Shown: in pieces, positions 48,554 to 61,038 of the stretch | Layout of the letters: each line of letters opens with the position of its first letter | Numbering within the stretch: position 1 is the first letter of the stretch | Source: Pyxicephalus adspersus | Lineage: Eukaryota > Chordata > Amphibia > Anura > Pyxicephalidae | Assembly (NCBI RefSeq): GCF_032062135.1 | Contig: NC_092866.1 | Coordinates: 25,032,624 to 25,096,623, forward strand | Length of the DNA stretch: 64,000 nucleotides | Direction: 5' to 3' | The notes under the pieces: generated by a model | The model's database searches: none | Seen by the model: only the letters and a program-made list of their open reading frames with translations | What the model was told of the DNA's origin: nothing | Position numbers and translations under genes: made by a program

Positions 48554-50293
48554 TTTTATGTATATTCTTGTTTTTCTTGATTGGCAGCACAGGCACACAG
48601 AAGTTCATTTAGTATCCTACTAAACAAAGCTTTTTTGACAGTTCAATAGAAGAATCAGGCAGGAAATGAAGATTGTTGCAGAAGGCCTGTCTCTCTGCGA
48701 TAATGCCCTACCTGATCCACAGTTTTTAAAGGTGGAAATAGAGTAATGGAAATAGGGAATGGCATACACCTAAAGTTTACCAACCCAAAGACCAAGAATC
48801 TTGATCTCTTTCCTAATATTTATCATTGAAGACTTGATTCTAAAGGATAGCTGGAAGAAAAAGTGAGTGACCTAGGAGAGCAAAACTCCTGAAAGTATTT
48901 TGCTTTACTTGTAGAGCTTTATTATAGACCCAGCAGAATACACATTGTCCTCGTCAACCCTGGTATGAAGCATAAAACTCTCCTTATTGTACAATGATGA
49001 CTGACAGGCCAAATATAAATTGAATTTTAGTTATTGCTCTTAGAATGCAGCCAAAAAGAGTCATGGTAAAATGATATCATTTTAAATCAGTTAATTTGAT
49101 TGATGGTATAAAATAGTTAATAGACAAAAAAACTAATAACAACAATAACAACTAATAACAACAAATATGTTAATCTATCCATAGTGGGTCTCTGCGTTCA
49201 GTGGGGCACCAAGCCTCTCCAGGTGATTCCACATGGTGGGGAATATTATCTCCCTATGGAGATGTGGCTTCATTAATGGGAAGCCAAGTGTGCTCTGCTG
49301 TGTGCCGGCGTCCCATGCAAACGGATACACTTGACTCCATTCAAAGGGCCCACGTATTCCCTGTTGGTAGGAAATGTAATTTTCAGTCAAGGCAGAGCTT
49401 CGACCAAAACGGCATTTTCGGTGGAGATCGGAACTTTGGTCCACCACTAGAGTGCTATCTAATGTGTCATATATAGTGGAGGGCTCTGGGGCAGGTCTTG
49501 CTGTGTCAGCCTTGCTAATGGAAAGTGGTGGAGATATGTAGTTGCAGTATTTTGGATCCTTTTAGATAAAAGTACTGGTATGATCTCCAATTTAATCACA
49601 AGATGCAATCAATTTAGTTAGGTAAAGAAAGATATTTCTTTCTATTCAAAAGCAGTTGAGGGGAGAAAGTAATTGGTTTGGTTATAAGCATTGATTCAAT
49701 CCCATGTCTTTTAGGTATGCAAATTTGTAATCTTCATTTGTTTTAAATGGGGAATAAAATGGTGTTTGTTAATTTGGGGTAACTTTCAGGTTGATAAATG
49801 AGTTGTCACTATTGGGAACTTTTTTCCTTTTTTGGAGGATTTTACTTGGAGATTTATATTTCACTGGTTTTGATATTTACCACACATTAATTATGTGTTT
49901 TTGATGTGTATATATATTTACACATACACACTTTTATATAGAATTAAAGCATATGAGTAGTGAGATGTTATTATAATGTATACATGGGAGACAGACTATG
50001 GTGTTTGATTATCCAACATTATGGTAATCTGGTAATCTTTGGTATCAGCCTAGTAAACATTATTGTGGTAATTAGTTTATGATAGCTAATTTTTGGAAAT
50101 ACTGGGCTTGTCTAATCAGAGAAATACCTGCCTCACTGCTTTCTGATGACCTCAGTTGCCAGTTTGGTAAGGTGACCTCATGGTATTGATTATGGGAATG
50201 TGACACACTGTTTACATAGTTATTGTATTTTTTGTCATATTGTGTTATATATGTTTTTTATATAGTAAATATGTTTTTAGCTCATAGAGTTTT
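48554..50293. other. Gene-free stretch with a GC-richer block
   Basis: At 49185-49520 the sequence is GC-richer and open on both strands (49201-49476 plus, 49175-49447 minus). Neither product has a recognised domain, and it may be part of an unidentified repeat. A small run of 'aataacaac' units lies at about 49128-49165. Confidence 0.35.
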
Positions 50294-50334
50294 TCTCCTA
50301 AAGAAGTGGTTAGGTTCCACAAAACGCATCGAGG
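50294..50334 (+). ncRNA. Degraded hammerhead-ribozyme-like motif
   Basis: Plus-strand order: UCUC (stem I), CUAAAGA (core, with G5 changed to A), an extra A, GUGG-UUAGGUU-CCAC (stem II), AAA (core, with G12 changed to A), ACGCAU (short stem III), C, and GAGG (closing stem I). It has the same layout, including the extra A, as the motif at 23935-23972. Both changed core bases are essential in hammerheads, so this copy is predicted to be inactive. Confidence 0.5.
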
Positions 50335-52207
50335 ATACAGCATTAAAACATTTATGTACTCAATGAGTGTTGTATTGTATTTTAATGTTTCTAATATTTT
50401 GTACACTTTGAGAAAATTAACGAATTATGTTTATTGTAATTACAGTGTCAAACTGATTGCCTTTGGAGTTGCAGTGCTTTCTGCAAATTCAAATATAATG
50501 TTTATTTTTGGGCTGTAGTTATCCTGGATATCATTCCTTACTTTATTCTTGCATTTTTAAAACATGTTACTTGCTTATCTATGTTATCTTTTAGACATAT
50601 TTGCAAGGACCATAGGAGTTATAATGTATTTTCCTAAGGGGAGCTTCCTGTAAAAATAGCTAATTCTTCTTTGCAAAACCAATCAAATGTTTTGAAAATC
50701 TATTATTAGGATTTAATAAATATTTGCTGATCCCCACCTAGACAAATGGGTTAACAGGAATTCAGTATTGAATAACATTTGCATTTTTTGCATAATGTTA
50801 GGCACACCAAGCCACTGTTTAATAGGATGAACAAGCTAAAACAAAATAATTCTTATTCACATAAAATTGGTGTTTCACAAGCTGTTTTTATTTCTGGACT
50901 GTGGCTGTTACGGTTTTGTAATCCTGTCACTATCAATATCAGAAACCAAACATCAAGAGAAAAATACAGCAAGTTCTCACAGCATGCTAACAATAATGAT
51001 TAATGTTTACTAGCGTTTATAGAACTCATCAGCCAACATGCTTATGAATAGGCCAAAGTTATTTGTGTCAACACACTATCACCTTTTCAAGGCCAGTAGA
51101 AAACAAATCAAAAGGGAAGAATTTCTTCTAGATTCAACAAAAAAAGGATGGTGAAATCAACACAGAAATTGTATTTTATAATACATTTTCCCCTTTTAAA
51201 TAACTTCAAATTTAAAGTGTTGTGGTTATAATTTTCATTTGTAACTTTTATTTACTGTAGTATAGTGAAATGATTTACTAAGATTACTAAAAAAATTAAA
51301 TATTTTTTAAACAAATTTTATTTGATCTTTAAAAAATACTAAGAAGTATGGCAGATCTCCTGTAAGATTTTACTATTTTTGCAGTTTGTGTCTCACCTCC
51401 CGTCCTGTAAACTCAGGAGGAAGGAACATTGAATTAAATTGAGGAAAGTGAGAGAAATTACCTATTAGACACCCAAACTTGGCAAGTGTTCTAACTCCCT
51501 ACATCTCCAGCTTGGCTTTAGATAGTAGAGGAGTAGAGACTGTTCTATAGTTGTAATCTTCAGTATGCACATGAGTGAAGGTCTGTTCACAAAATCATGG
51601 GCAAGGTAAAGAAAAAGAAAATGAGAATATGCTTGCATATGTTTGCAGATAATGAAAGTATTCTTATTCAATAAGCTAAGGGTACCTTTTTTGTTAATTT
51701 AGTAAATCAACCAGCACAAATAATACTTGCTTGTTTTACTAGTAGATTTGTCGTCTCTAATACATTTACCAAGTCAAACTATCTCCTTTTTTAAAAGTCA
51801 TAATTTTCCATCTGCTTTTTATTATTACTTCTAGGAACAAAGTAGTTTGTTTTACAATAAGTAACTGAAATTGTTTGCTGAAATGGATTTGAATGGGAGC
51901 CTACTCTGATCCCCTGTTAGTTAAATCCTGCCTGACAGATGAGCTAAAAGTAAACAACAGGATATGACCTAACCATGTATACAGACTGCACCCAGCGATA
52001 TTGTACTTTGAAATGGGGGAAACTGTGATTTTTTGCTTTACGCAGATACCATTATCTTTGGACAAAGGCAGGTAGAATAATTATTTTGGCACTAAGGAAT
52101 TGAGATACATTTTTAATGTTTTTTATGTCAGACAATAAAACCCCCAAAAATATACCTACCATTGTGATATATTTGTAACCTGTGCCTGCTAAACATAAGC
52201 AATGTAC
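50335..52207. other. Gene-free AT-rich stretch
   Basis: Nothing recognised beyond short chance frames. The part just after 50334 may be the body of the element carrying the hammerhead-like motif. Confidence 0.45.
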
Positions 52208-52727
52208 TTAAAGAGGAAATGAACTCAAAAGTGCTAAAAACCAAAAAATATATATTTACCTTCAATCCCGCAGCGCAGTTGATCGGTCCGGAGGTTTCTT
52301 CCATCGGGTCCCATGTCAATCCGGTATCTGTCTCCGAGCTGGCGCGCAAGGCGGCAACATCTACTCATCTTCTGCCTGGTTCTTCTTCCTTCATCACCCG
52401 AAGCAGGCGCGAGATCGGGTGAGGTAGGTTGGGAAAAAAGCTTGCCCATCCCACTGCACGTTTGTGAGATCGGCAAATTTTTCTGCTTTCATGAAAAGGC
52501 TCCCAAGAGCCTCCCGGGATGCGTGACGAGGTATCCCATTAGGCTTTGGGCTCCTATTCATTCTCGATCACCTAGGCGATCGGAAATTAGGGGGGGTGCT
52601 GCACCCTTTTTTTTTTTTAAAGGGTGTTGCACTTAAAAAACTGAAACAAACAGAATTTTTGCCTTACATAAAAGAGTTGTCTACCCTTTTATGTAAAGTG
52701 ACATTTCTGAGTTTAGGTACACTTTAA
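52208..52727. mobile_element. TTAA-flanked non-autonomous element (family F)
   Basis: The element 52212-52723 (512 bp) lies between TTAA at 52208-52211 and 52724-52727. The ends agaggaaatgaactcaaaa and the complement of ctgagtttaggtacact match at about 13 of 19 positions. TTAA duplications are typical of piggyBac elements, so that superfamily is likely. The middle is GC- and CpG-rich (about 52265-52590). Several open frames cross it on both strands, but none encodes a recognisable transposase. Confidence 0.75.
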
Positions 52728-55700
52728 CTGCCATACAAAATAGGTTGGACTGTCAAATTTATAGTTCTTAAAGTTATCTTAACCTGTCCTATTTCCAAAG
52801 TGAGGCAAATTCACTCACTCAAAGTTTGGATTCCCCATTGTGATGGCAGTCATCACCAGAATAATCATGGGGGACTTGGCAGCAACAAAACCAAGACAGC
52901 CATTTTAAATCTTCCCTACTCTATTGAAACAAAAAAAAAAAGATTTGGCTTTAGGTACACAAAAATATTGCATATTAAGTTTTTTTTAGACTGTATCTAC
53001 TTTTTCCACTCTGTATCTACTTACCACAGTATAGGATTGATAGCTCAGGCTGAAATTTACACATAGAATTAAATCATATTAATTTACTAAACGAGAACAG
53101 ACCATTCACCTAAAGTGCTATCAATATAAAGTATCAACATAAAAGAAAACATGTGTTTATTTTCATCATGTGCAAAGTCAATTAATAAAAAAAAAATGTT
53201 TACACCTAATAAATAAAGCAAATATAAATACTTGTCCACTAAACTAAGTAAACATTCACTTTATACAGAGAGCACTCTGCTAATAAGCAACCTCAGTAAG
53301 TCTGCAAAAAAAAAAATTAAACATTTAAATATTTCATTTTAATTTAAAATACACCCAAAGAAAATTCATAAAAATCTCTCCAATGTGAATGAATTACGAG
53401 TAATTTTATATTTTCTATATCCAGAGTCTAAGATTAAATGTGAAAAAGAAGGAAATATAAAATATAAATTATCAATATACATAGAGTTATAAAAATTAGA
53501 AGCTTCAGATATTTTAAATAAAATATGTGAGGGGTTTAATGTTACATTTCAGATGTCTTTATGTGTTACAGTACTGCTTTTTGCTGAATTCAATAATGGA
53601 CTGTCTCATTTTTGTAAAAAAACTTACAATTAGGACTATGTTAATATATCACGCAGAACAATAAGTTGCATGGTAATTGTGGAACAAAGGCCTATTTGGT
53701 AGACAGTAGTTCAGTCCAAAGTTTAAGTTAGTTTAGTTAAGAGATTGCCAGCCTGAAAAGGTAGATACGTTTGCAGTGCTGTCAGATACATGCCCTGGTA
53801 CTCCATCTTTTTTTTTTCTTTATTTGCCTGAATTATATTCTGTGTTTTTACAGCATAAATATTGCTTAGACGTGCTTGGAAATAAATGTGAGTTTACCAC
53901 CCAAATAGCAGCTGGAAGTATATTAGATTTTTTTCATCAACCAAGTGAAAAAGGATGTTATCTCAGTTTTACTGTGTCAGGAGAAGGATAACCTTTCTAG
54001 TGAAAGAAGAGCACTGCACTAGTTCTCAGAAAAGTAATGTTGTTCTAAAGTTAACCAAATATTATGTACAGGAAGGCTTTAGACGCTCAGTTGATAAAGA
54101 ATCTTATAAAGTAGTATAAATAGATTCAGCAATGACAAAATAGGATGAATTACATGCAGCTTTCCTGATAGGTATATTTGCGTTAAAGGATTCCCATGGG
54201 AATTCCAGTTTTGAAAATGACTAGTATGACACCATAAGTTAAAGGTATACATCATACCATACAACTCAGCCAAGTTAGTTTATTCCGTGCCAAGTCAATA
54301 GTCCATTACAAATATTTGAAAAGTTTACTAACCATCTGAATTTCACTTTCCACTTTAATTAAGCTATATCTTTGATCTTCAAGTTCTCCAGGATAGTATT
54401 ATTATTAGTTGTGAGGATATTGCTTTATCAAAACTGGCATTTATTCCTAAATAGTTTGTTTTACTGAAGCTTACAATTTACATTAAGTAATCTGTACCAT
54501 CACCTTTATCTCTAAAACATCTGAATGTTCAGGGGACTTCCCGTGGTTGTCCACCTGTCCTCCAAACATCTTTTATGCTTTTCTCCCATTGCAACAGCTA
54601 GTTTGCTATGCAGAAATTAGGTTGTTTATGTATATCCATATGCAGTAACTAGGTGGAATTACATCTGGTCAGAAAATAACATAGACAGGTACATTGCTGA
54701 ATAATTTTATAGGATCAGTCAGAAGGCTAACATTACTTGCTTACCAGGATGGCCAATGGTTTTAATAGGATGAATATTTTCACTTACACTTACACTCTTT
54801 CAATGTACACCAGGCCCCAATTTTGTCACTTCGCACTAGTTTGGAAACCTAATATTATGAAGTCACATTTTTAAATCTACATTTTCAGTTTTAAATAAAA
54901 TGAATGCAACCTAACCAAACACATTATGTTGCTTTTATAGTACCCCTTGTAGACTTCTAAAATATCATAGGGTTCCAGTCATGTTTGTTTCTGTAAATAG
55001 TGCAATCATTGCCATTGTTGGGGTAGGCAAAATAGGCAAATGTCCAGGACCCCTGGATTCTTAAGGAACTTCAGAAGCTTTTCCCCACCTGCTTACAGCC
55101 TTGTCTACACGTGAACAGCTGCAGTATCTGAAACTCTTATATTCACTCTGAACCTTTATTTCTGACAGAAGGGAAAGACAAAACAACACAGTAAACTTCA
55201 TTGGGGTTTGCTACAAATCTTGCAAACTTGTTTCTCTACAAAGACAGCTTTGCTCATCCCTACAAACAACATTTTATTGTACTACCACTGTCTGAGTTGG
55301 AAGGGTAGGGATTAGGTAGGGAGTAGGAATTAAAAAAGTATAAAAGCAGTAAATGTTATACAAAAACTGTAACAAATAAAAAGAAATATTTTAACTGGTT
55401 AGCGCCACTGTACTGATGACTGACTCAGTCATAATTAGAAAATGCACAGTATATCCAAATCATAAAAAAAGTATTTGGGCCATAGTTGAAGTTTGTTGTG
55501 AACATTTTGCTAGTGAAGAATGCTTGCATTAACTGAATGTCTGCATCACTGTACTTGGATATTTTTGGAAAAATAGTGAAAATAATTTACTCACGTAAAG
55601 CAGCAGTCAGCCAGCAGAGGTAAAATGCATGAAAAGTCTCACAAACAGTGAGACAAACAGTTCAGTAATGTGGGTTTTGTTTTATATGGTTGCATGCATA

Positions 55701-56450
55701 TAGTAATTTTGTTACTGGACAGCAATAGATGACAATATTTGACAAATTATTCCATGTTTAGTAACATCAATTTGATTGTCAGAAAGGTTATTTATATCAG
55801 ATCTAAAGCTATTAGCAATATAATAATATTGTTTAGGAAAATGGGTTTAGGCTGTTTATGCTAAAGTGTGTTGCTCTGAAAAATACAATGTACAATACAA
55901 TACAGTACAACTTATAACAGATAACAAAAATGAAAACCACTATAAAATATAATAACATACTTCTATATAAAAGTTCTGTCCATTAAATGAGATTGCTGAT
56001 CCAGAGTCAAACCTTCAAGGAAAAGTGGAAGGTGGTATATTAAGAAGGGGAGAGTAAAAAAGACGAACAATGCATACAAAGGGGGTTGGAATCGTATACC
56101 AGCTGAGGTATATACCATAACAATTATAACTTGTAGGGGAAAAACACTTCAATAACTTATACTGAAATGCATAGATATGTCAACATAAACCAACATCTAA
56201 CCAATGTCTGAAGTTACATTATTGTAAAGTAAGACCTACAGAATACGTGAAGGGTAGAAACCACTCTTTGTATTGGGAACCATAGTGGCCACTCTGCGGC
56301 AATGGGCCAGTACCCCCTGAATACTCATGTATTTTATACTAACAGGATACAAATTCTAAACCCCAATTTCTGAAACCTGCTACCACTGCAAAATGTTTAA
56401 AGAAAAGAAAGGTCTTGTGTTGAGGGGAAACAGAGGCAGAGAGAGACAGA
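52728..56450. other. Gene-free AT-rich stretch
   Basis: Only short frames (for example 52800-53066 and 53776-53991, plus) and no recognised repeat boundaries. Confidence 0.45.
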
Positions 56451-56674
56451 GGGCATGATTCATTGACGCTCTCCAAGGCTGGAGAGAATACACTTTCATT
56501 AGTGAAGCTGGGTGATCCAGCACACCTGATATGGATTTCTCAAAAGGCATTTGCTATTTGTTAGTAAATACTTTCAATCCTGGACCAGATCCATTACAGG
56601 CTTGCTTGATCTCCCAGCTTCACTGATGAAAGTGTATCCTTTCCAGCCTTGGGGAGCTTTAATAAATCAGGCCC
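56451..56674. mobile_element. Palindromic MITE, family A, well preserved copy
   Basis: Left arm starts gggcatgattcattgacgct and continues ctccaaggctggagagaat; right arm ends agctttaataaatcaggccc. Each arm contains the phrase ctttcat-agtgaagctggg or its complement. About 224 bp. Confidence 0.85.
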
Positions 56675-56687
56675 AGAAAGAGAGAGG

Positions 56688-56873
56688 GGGCCTGATTTAT
56701 TAAAGCTCTCCAAGGCTGGAGATCATACACTTTCATCAGTTAAGCTTGGTAAACAAGTGAGCCTGGAATGGATCCAGGATTGAAAACATTTGCTTACAAA
56801 GAGCTATGACTTAGAAATCCATTCCAGTTTTGCTGGATCACACAGCCTTGGAGAGCTTTATTAAATCAGGCCC
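56688..56873. mobile_element. Palindromic MITE, family A, second tandem copy
   Basis: Starts ggggcctgatttattaaagc and ends agctttattaaatcaggccc; about 186 bp, with the right half shortened. It lies 13 bp after the preceding copy, in a GA-rich spacer. Confidence 0.85.
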
Positions 56874-56884
56874 TCTCTTTCTCT

Positions 56885-56934
56885 GGGCCCGATTTATTAA
56901 AGATCTCCCTGGCCGAGAGAAGGAGAGAGAGAGA

Positions 56935-56976
<42 letters not shown>
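56885..56976. repeat. Family A end fragment running into a (GA)n tract
   Basis: A third family A terminus (gggcccgatttattaaagat, 56885-56915) stops abruptly at a (GA)n tract of about 60 bases. The minus-strand Ser-Leu frame here is an artefact of the repeat. Confidence 0.85.
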
Positions 56977-56978
<2 letters not shown>

Positions 56979-57129
56979 CAGTGCACCTCTCTGACAACAT
57001 AACACAATGATCTACAGAAAAAAAAACAGCCTGTGATACTTTTGCCATGTTGTGTGTCTCTTACTGATGTACACAACCTACATATGTATTTTACAGTTTG
57101 TCCAAATTTCCACTTTAAATTCTCGGGCA

Positions 57130-57202
57130 GTTACCCTGAGCCTAGTTCTAGGTAAAAAAAAACTTGCTGAATGTGTTTACTCTGAACTAGGCTTGGGGTA
57201 GC
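57130..57202. repeat. Inverted repeat with 27-bp arms
   Basis: Arms 57130-57156 and 57176-57202 match at 21 of 27 positions around the centre gaactaggct; the loop is 19 bases and A-rich on its left side. Confidence 0.75.
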
Positions 57203-57206
57203 TAAA

Positions 57207-57435
57207 AATAGAATTAAGTGTTGCTTACCTGGTGCTGCTGGCATCCTCCAGTGTGCTGTCATCAGATCCCGTCTTCCGGCAAAGTTCTCCAGCGTCGATG
57301 CCCGTCCCCAGTGTCGGATGCCCATATTCTCAGTTGGATCTCCGTCTTCTTCTTCCCCGACCTATGCGTACGCGTCCCTTGGCGATTCCTGATGACGTTG
57401 GTACGTTGGTGCATGCACCTGTTGACAAGGTGGGA
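57207..57435. repeat. GC-rich repeat core
   Basis: Begins gttgcttacctggtgctgct and ends caaggtgggaaattgaaat. It resembles the central part of the TTAA element at 52.26-52.45 kb in composition and in phrases such as catcttctt-type runs. Open frames on both strands have no recognised domain. Probably the core of a related element whose ends are eroded. Confidence 0.45.
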
Positions 57436-57521
57436 AATTGAAATATTCTGTATTGGATTCAATACAAACTCCTGTATCCATTCCAATACAAAATAATACA
57501 AAACAAACACATTGAAAAGAT

Positions 57522-58037
57522 TTTTTCTTTTTATATTGTAGACCTGTAACTTACTGAAATATGTCCAAACAAGGGCTAGTAGATATCCTTAATATAATAA
57601 AGTTTAAAACAAACAATCATGTAAAAAAAAAATAATTTAATAATAAAATTAAATAAAAATCAGCTTAAACAGCTTTGCTCCAAGAGAGGGGAGGAAGGGA
57701 AAAAAATCTGGAAGGAAACCCGGCTCTACTGCCCCGAATGTGACGTTGGACTCTGTGCTGCCTGTTTTAAAATTTAACATATTAAGGAGGTGTTTTAGAC
57801 CAATATAGTACTATACAGTATATAGAATTATTGCATTTTCAGTATTTTTAATTTATTTATGCATTCTTGTTTAAGCTGATTTTTGTGTTTTTTTTATTTA
57901 ATCTTTTTATTACATCTAATTATTTTTTTTTACATGATAGTGTGTTTCAAACTTTATTACATTCGGGATGTCTACTAGACCCTTGTTTGGACATATTTCA
58001 GTAAGTTACAGGTCTACAATATAAAAAAAAAAAAAAA
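57522..58037. mobile_element. Large foldback (inverted-repeat) element
   Basis: The left arm (57522-57670) is the reverse complement of the right arm (57869-about 58037). Shared blocks include gacctgtaacttactgaaat, atgtccaaacaagggctagt, aataaagttt and cagcttaaac. The 198-bp spacer is unrelated and contains a GC-richer patch near 57680-57760. The right arm has additional T-rich insertions. No coding capacity. Confidence 0.85.
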
Positions 58038-60180
58038 ATCAAGAAAAACAGTGTCCGCTTTTGGTACAGAAATTCAGTCATCAGTGAAACACCCAGGAGG
58101 TAAGTAAATTTGATAAAAAGTTCTTATGATCAGTTTCATAATTTATAAGTTTAAAGATGTCTATCATCTAAAAAAGCTGTGTAAAAATATGTCAAGAGAT
58201 AACCTGACTTAAAAGATAATCTGTGGCAAAGTGACAAAGCTTGTGACAAAGTCTCCTGAAACTTGTTTGCAGTAATTTCCTGTCTAGCTGCATACATTGC
58301 AATGATGGTAGATATATGAACAATTTTCACTATATATGAATAAGGTGAATTGTAAAACAAAGAATAAAAGAAATATACATCTCTAATAGTTTTAAACATA
58401 TTGTAGTTATCGTATTTAAAATATGAAGGCAGCATTTAACAAATGGAGGCAATTAACATATTTGAACTCTTTCTCATTTCCTTAGTTAAAAAAAATCTTT
58501 TTGAACATTATGCATGTACTGTAATAAAAGCTTTCAAGAAAAAACAATAGCATTAATAACTGTAATACTAAAAATAGTTTAAAATGGACTCAACTACTGG
58601 AGTTTTATATGGGAAAGTTATTTGCATCCATTTTTGTGATGTGTTTGAAGCAGCAGAAAAATCACATAAATCTTTTATAGTTTGGACTTTATTCAGAGCT
58701 GGGACATTGTAATTTGTGTGGTTGCCTAATTTTGTAGGCACCAGCAGGCACCAATGTTACAAACCGATTTTAAAAATGTATACGCTAAACATGATAGTCT
58801 CAGAGGCTTATTTGATGTGACCATGCACTTTGGAAGACGTAAAGGTTAAAACAAGGTCACTGTTAATTTGGATACTCTGCAGTAAGTTCATTCCTTGAAA
58901 ATGTTGATTTTTTCATGATCAAATAAAACTTAAATGTATGCTGTGGGAAAATAATGACATGCAATTATGTGTCCCCTATATAAACCTACAAGTGTGTTAC
59001 ATTAATCAGTTCCATCTGTGTTTTTAAAATGATTTGTAACAATTCTATTGTTAAAGTATTAAAAGCTCCTCCCTGGGAATTTTTTTCTTTTAACTTTAAA
59101 CAGGGTGAGGAAAGCTTAGCACCTCTGCCAGGCTTTACTGCCTGTCTGTGACTCCATTAGGGAGATTATTGTAATAAAAACATGCCAGAAGTTCCAACCC
59201 TTCTCTTCAATAACCAAATAAAAAACTGGTTGGAGGTAAGTTTTCAATACTTTAATGTTTATAGCTGACTAGGTCTAAAAAATTTAGAATTTTCTGAATC
59301 TCCAACACATTCTCCAAACTTACAACCCTCTTGTAAGTGCAAAATTGAACTTCCATAGGGATGCTGGGCAACCATCAAATCGATCTTGGAATAATCCAGT
59401 TTCCCAATTGTACTTTTGTGTTGTCTCCCTGTTATATGGGCTAAAAGATAAAGACTTCAAGTTGAAATGTCAACATATTCTGTATTATGCAGGCACATTT
59501 CAACGTTGTCACCATGAAAAAAATATAATGTACTGTAATGTAACAAAGAATGAAAAAATGTGAGAAGCAAGTGGAAATAGTCAGTGCTTCTGCAGGATGA
59601 ATATTATCGATTTAGGTTAGCAGATTACATAACAAAAATATAAATGTACTTATACAGAAGAGAAAAGCACATATGATGGCAATATCTCACAGCTCTCATC
59701 TTATCTATCTTGTCAGGAAAGCCTATTGCCACATTCATTTAAAAAAGGGAAAATGTTAGTTAACAACGATGGAGAATCATGACCTGGCCAGCTTAAAAGA
59801 ATACAGTTTGTACAGGCTTTGGGGCAAAAGATTTGAGTAATTCCCCCACACACTAGTCATTATCAAGACGCCTTTCTACTCATCATGACCTCCACAGTTT
59901 TGGATAAATGTTAGTTCTTGACAATAGCTACTCCACCTTGCTTATGCTGCCACCAATAAAATTATTTCTTTTGCTTCCACTACCTTCTTTTTGGTCCCCA
60001 TGTTTTAAAAGTAAATAAAAAAATGGACCTAATCTAGTAAAAGCCTGTATCTGTCTCAAATCACATCTATGCAATTTGGTGTGCTGTGGTGTATTAAAAC
60101 ATATGGGGCTAATTGAACCTACAATATCAAGAGACTGCAGTGAAGACACCTGTAAACAAAGTAAGTAAATAGGAAAAAGC
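58038..60180. other. Gene-free stretch; old repeat scrap at 59.07-59.24 kb
   Basis: AT-rich. The phrase aaacagggtgaggaaagctt at about 59098-59117 seems familiar from frog repeats, but no boundaries were found. Confidence 0.35.
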
Positions 60181-60605
60181 AAGCGAGAATATTAAGTTCG
60201 ATCTCGCGGCGAATTGGGGTTTTCTCGCTTACCGAAAATGTAAGCCGAAGCGACCTTTTGATTCGCCGAGAGGTTGAGCTCTCGCCAAACAGGAGGATTT
60301 CCAGGGCTGCATTATCCTCTGCGATCCCTGGGCACAAGAGATTATTTAACTTCTATTGCCCCGGGGATCGCACATTCTTCTAAATGAATGCAGCCACAGC
60401 CTCCAGTGCCCTGGGGATCGCAAGCAGGAGGATTCCTAGGGAATCCCGTGAATCCCCTGAGAATCCTCCTGGTAGAATTTCCCCGATCTTCTGATGGATT
60501 CACAAAATTGGTTCCCTGAAATTTTGCGGAACCATCGGAAGTTCAAGGAAATTTTCAAGGACTGGGAGCCAAAAGGGTGGATTGGATCTGAAGTTGGGCT
60601 TTAGT
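60181..60605. repeat. GC-rich, CpG-containing repeat-like block
   Basis: A marked change from the AT-rich surroundings. It repeats related phrases: tgccccggggatcgca near 60358-60373 and tgccctggggatcgca near 60408-60423; aggaggatttcc and aggaggattcct. Near 60178-60232 agcaagcgagaa and its complement ttctcgctt form a small inverted pair. Probably a non-autonomous element; ends not resolved. Confidence 0.5.
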
Positions 60606-60707
60606 AATAAAATCTGTAGCCATGTGACTAAAATACCACTACTGGTTATCTTTTGCAAAATAATATTTTGATGAAAGTATTTTAGATTTTAAACAAATAT
60701 TTAAAAG

Positions 60708-60926
60708 CTTTGCTTTAATAAGACTCTCCACAACTGGGGCAAACAGACTATCATGGATGAACCTCGGTGATCCAGCAAACCTGTAATATATATGGTAGAT
60801 TGAAAACATTTGCCCAATAATATCAAAATATTTTAAGAATATAATGCTAGGTTTGCTGGATAACCCAGATTCATCCATAATAGTCTATCTTCTCCAATTG
60901 TGGAGAGGTTTAATAGAGCATGCCCC
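60708..60926. mobile_element. Palindromic MITE, family A, degraded copy
   Basis: Contains gtgatccagcaaacctg on the left and the complementary aggtttgctggataaccc on the right, and ends gaggtttaatagagcatgcc, a degraded family A terminus. Confidence 0.7.
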
Positions 60927-61038
60927 AAAATGTACAGATTCTTACACAGATTGAAGGTGCAGAATATATTGATGTACTGGTACCCTTGTGTATAAAAATT
61001 AGTATGACATTTGTTGTAATCTGACTTCCATGTGCTAA

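Noticed and set aside
52219..52636. Several overlapping frames, up to 107 codons
   Set aside because: They lie inside the TTAA-flanked noncoding element; open only because the centre is GC-rich.
56866..57048. Minus-strand Ser-Leu repeat protein
   Set aside because: Translation of a (GA)n tract.
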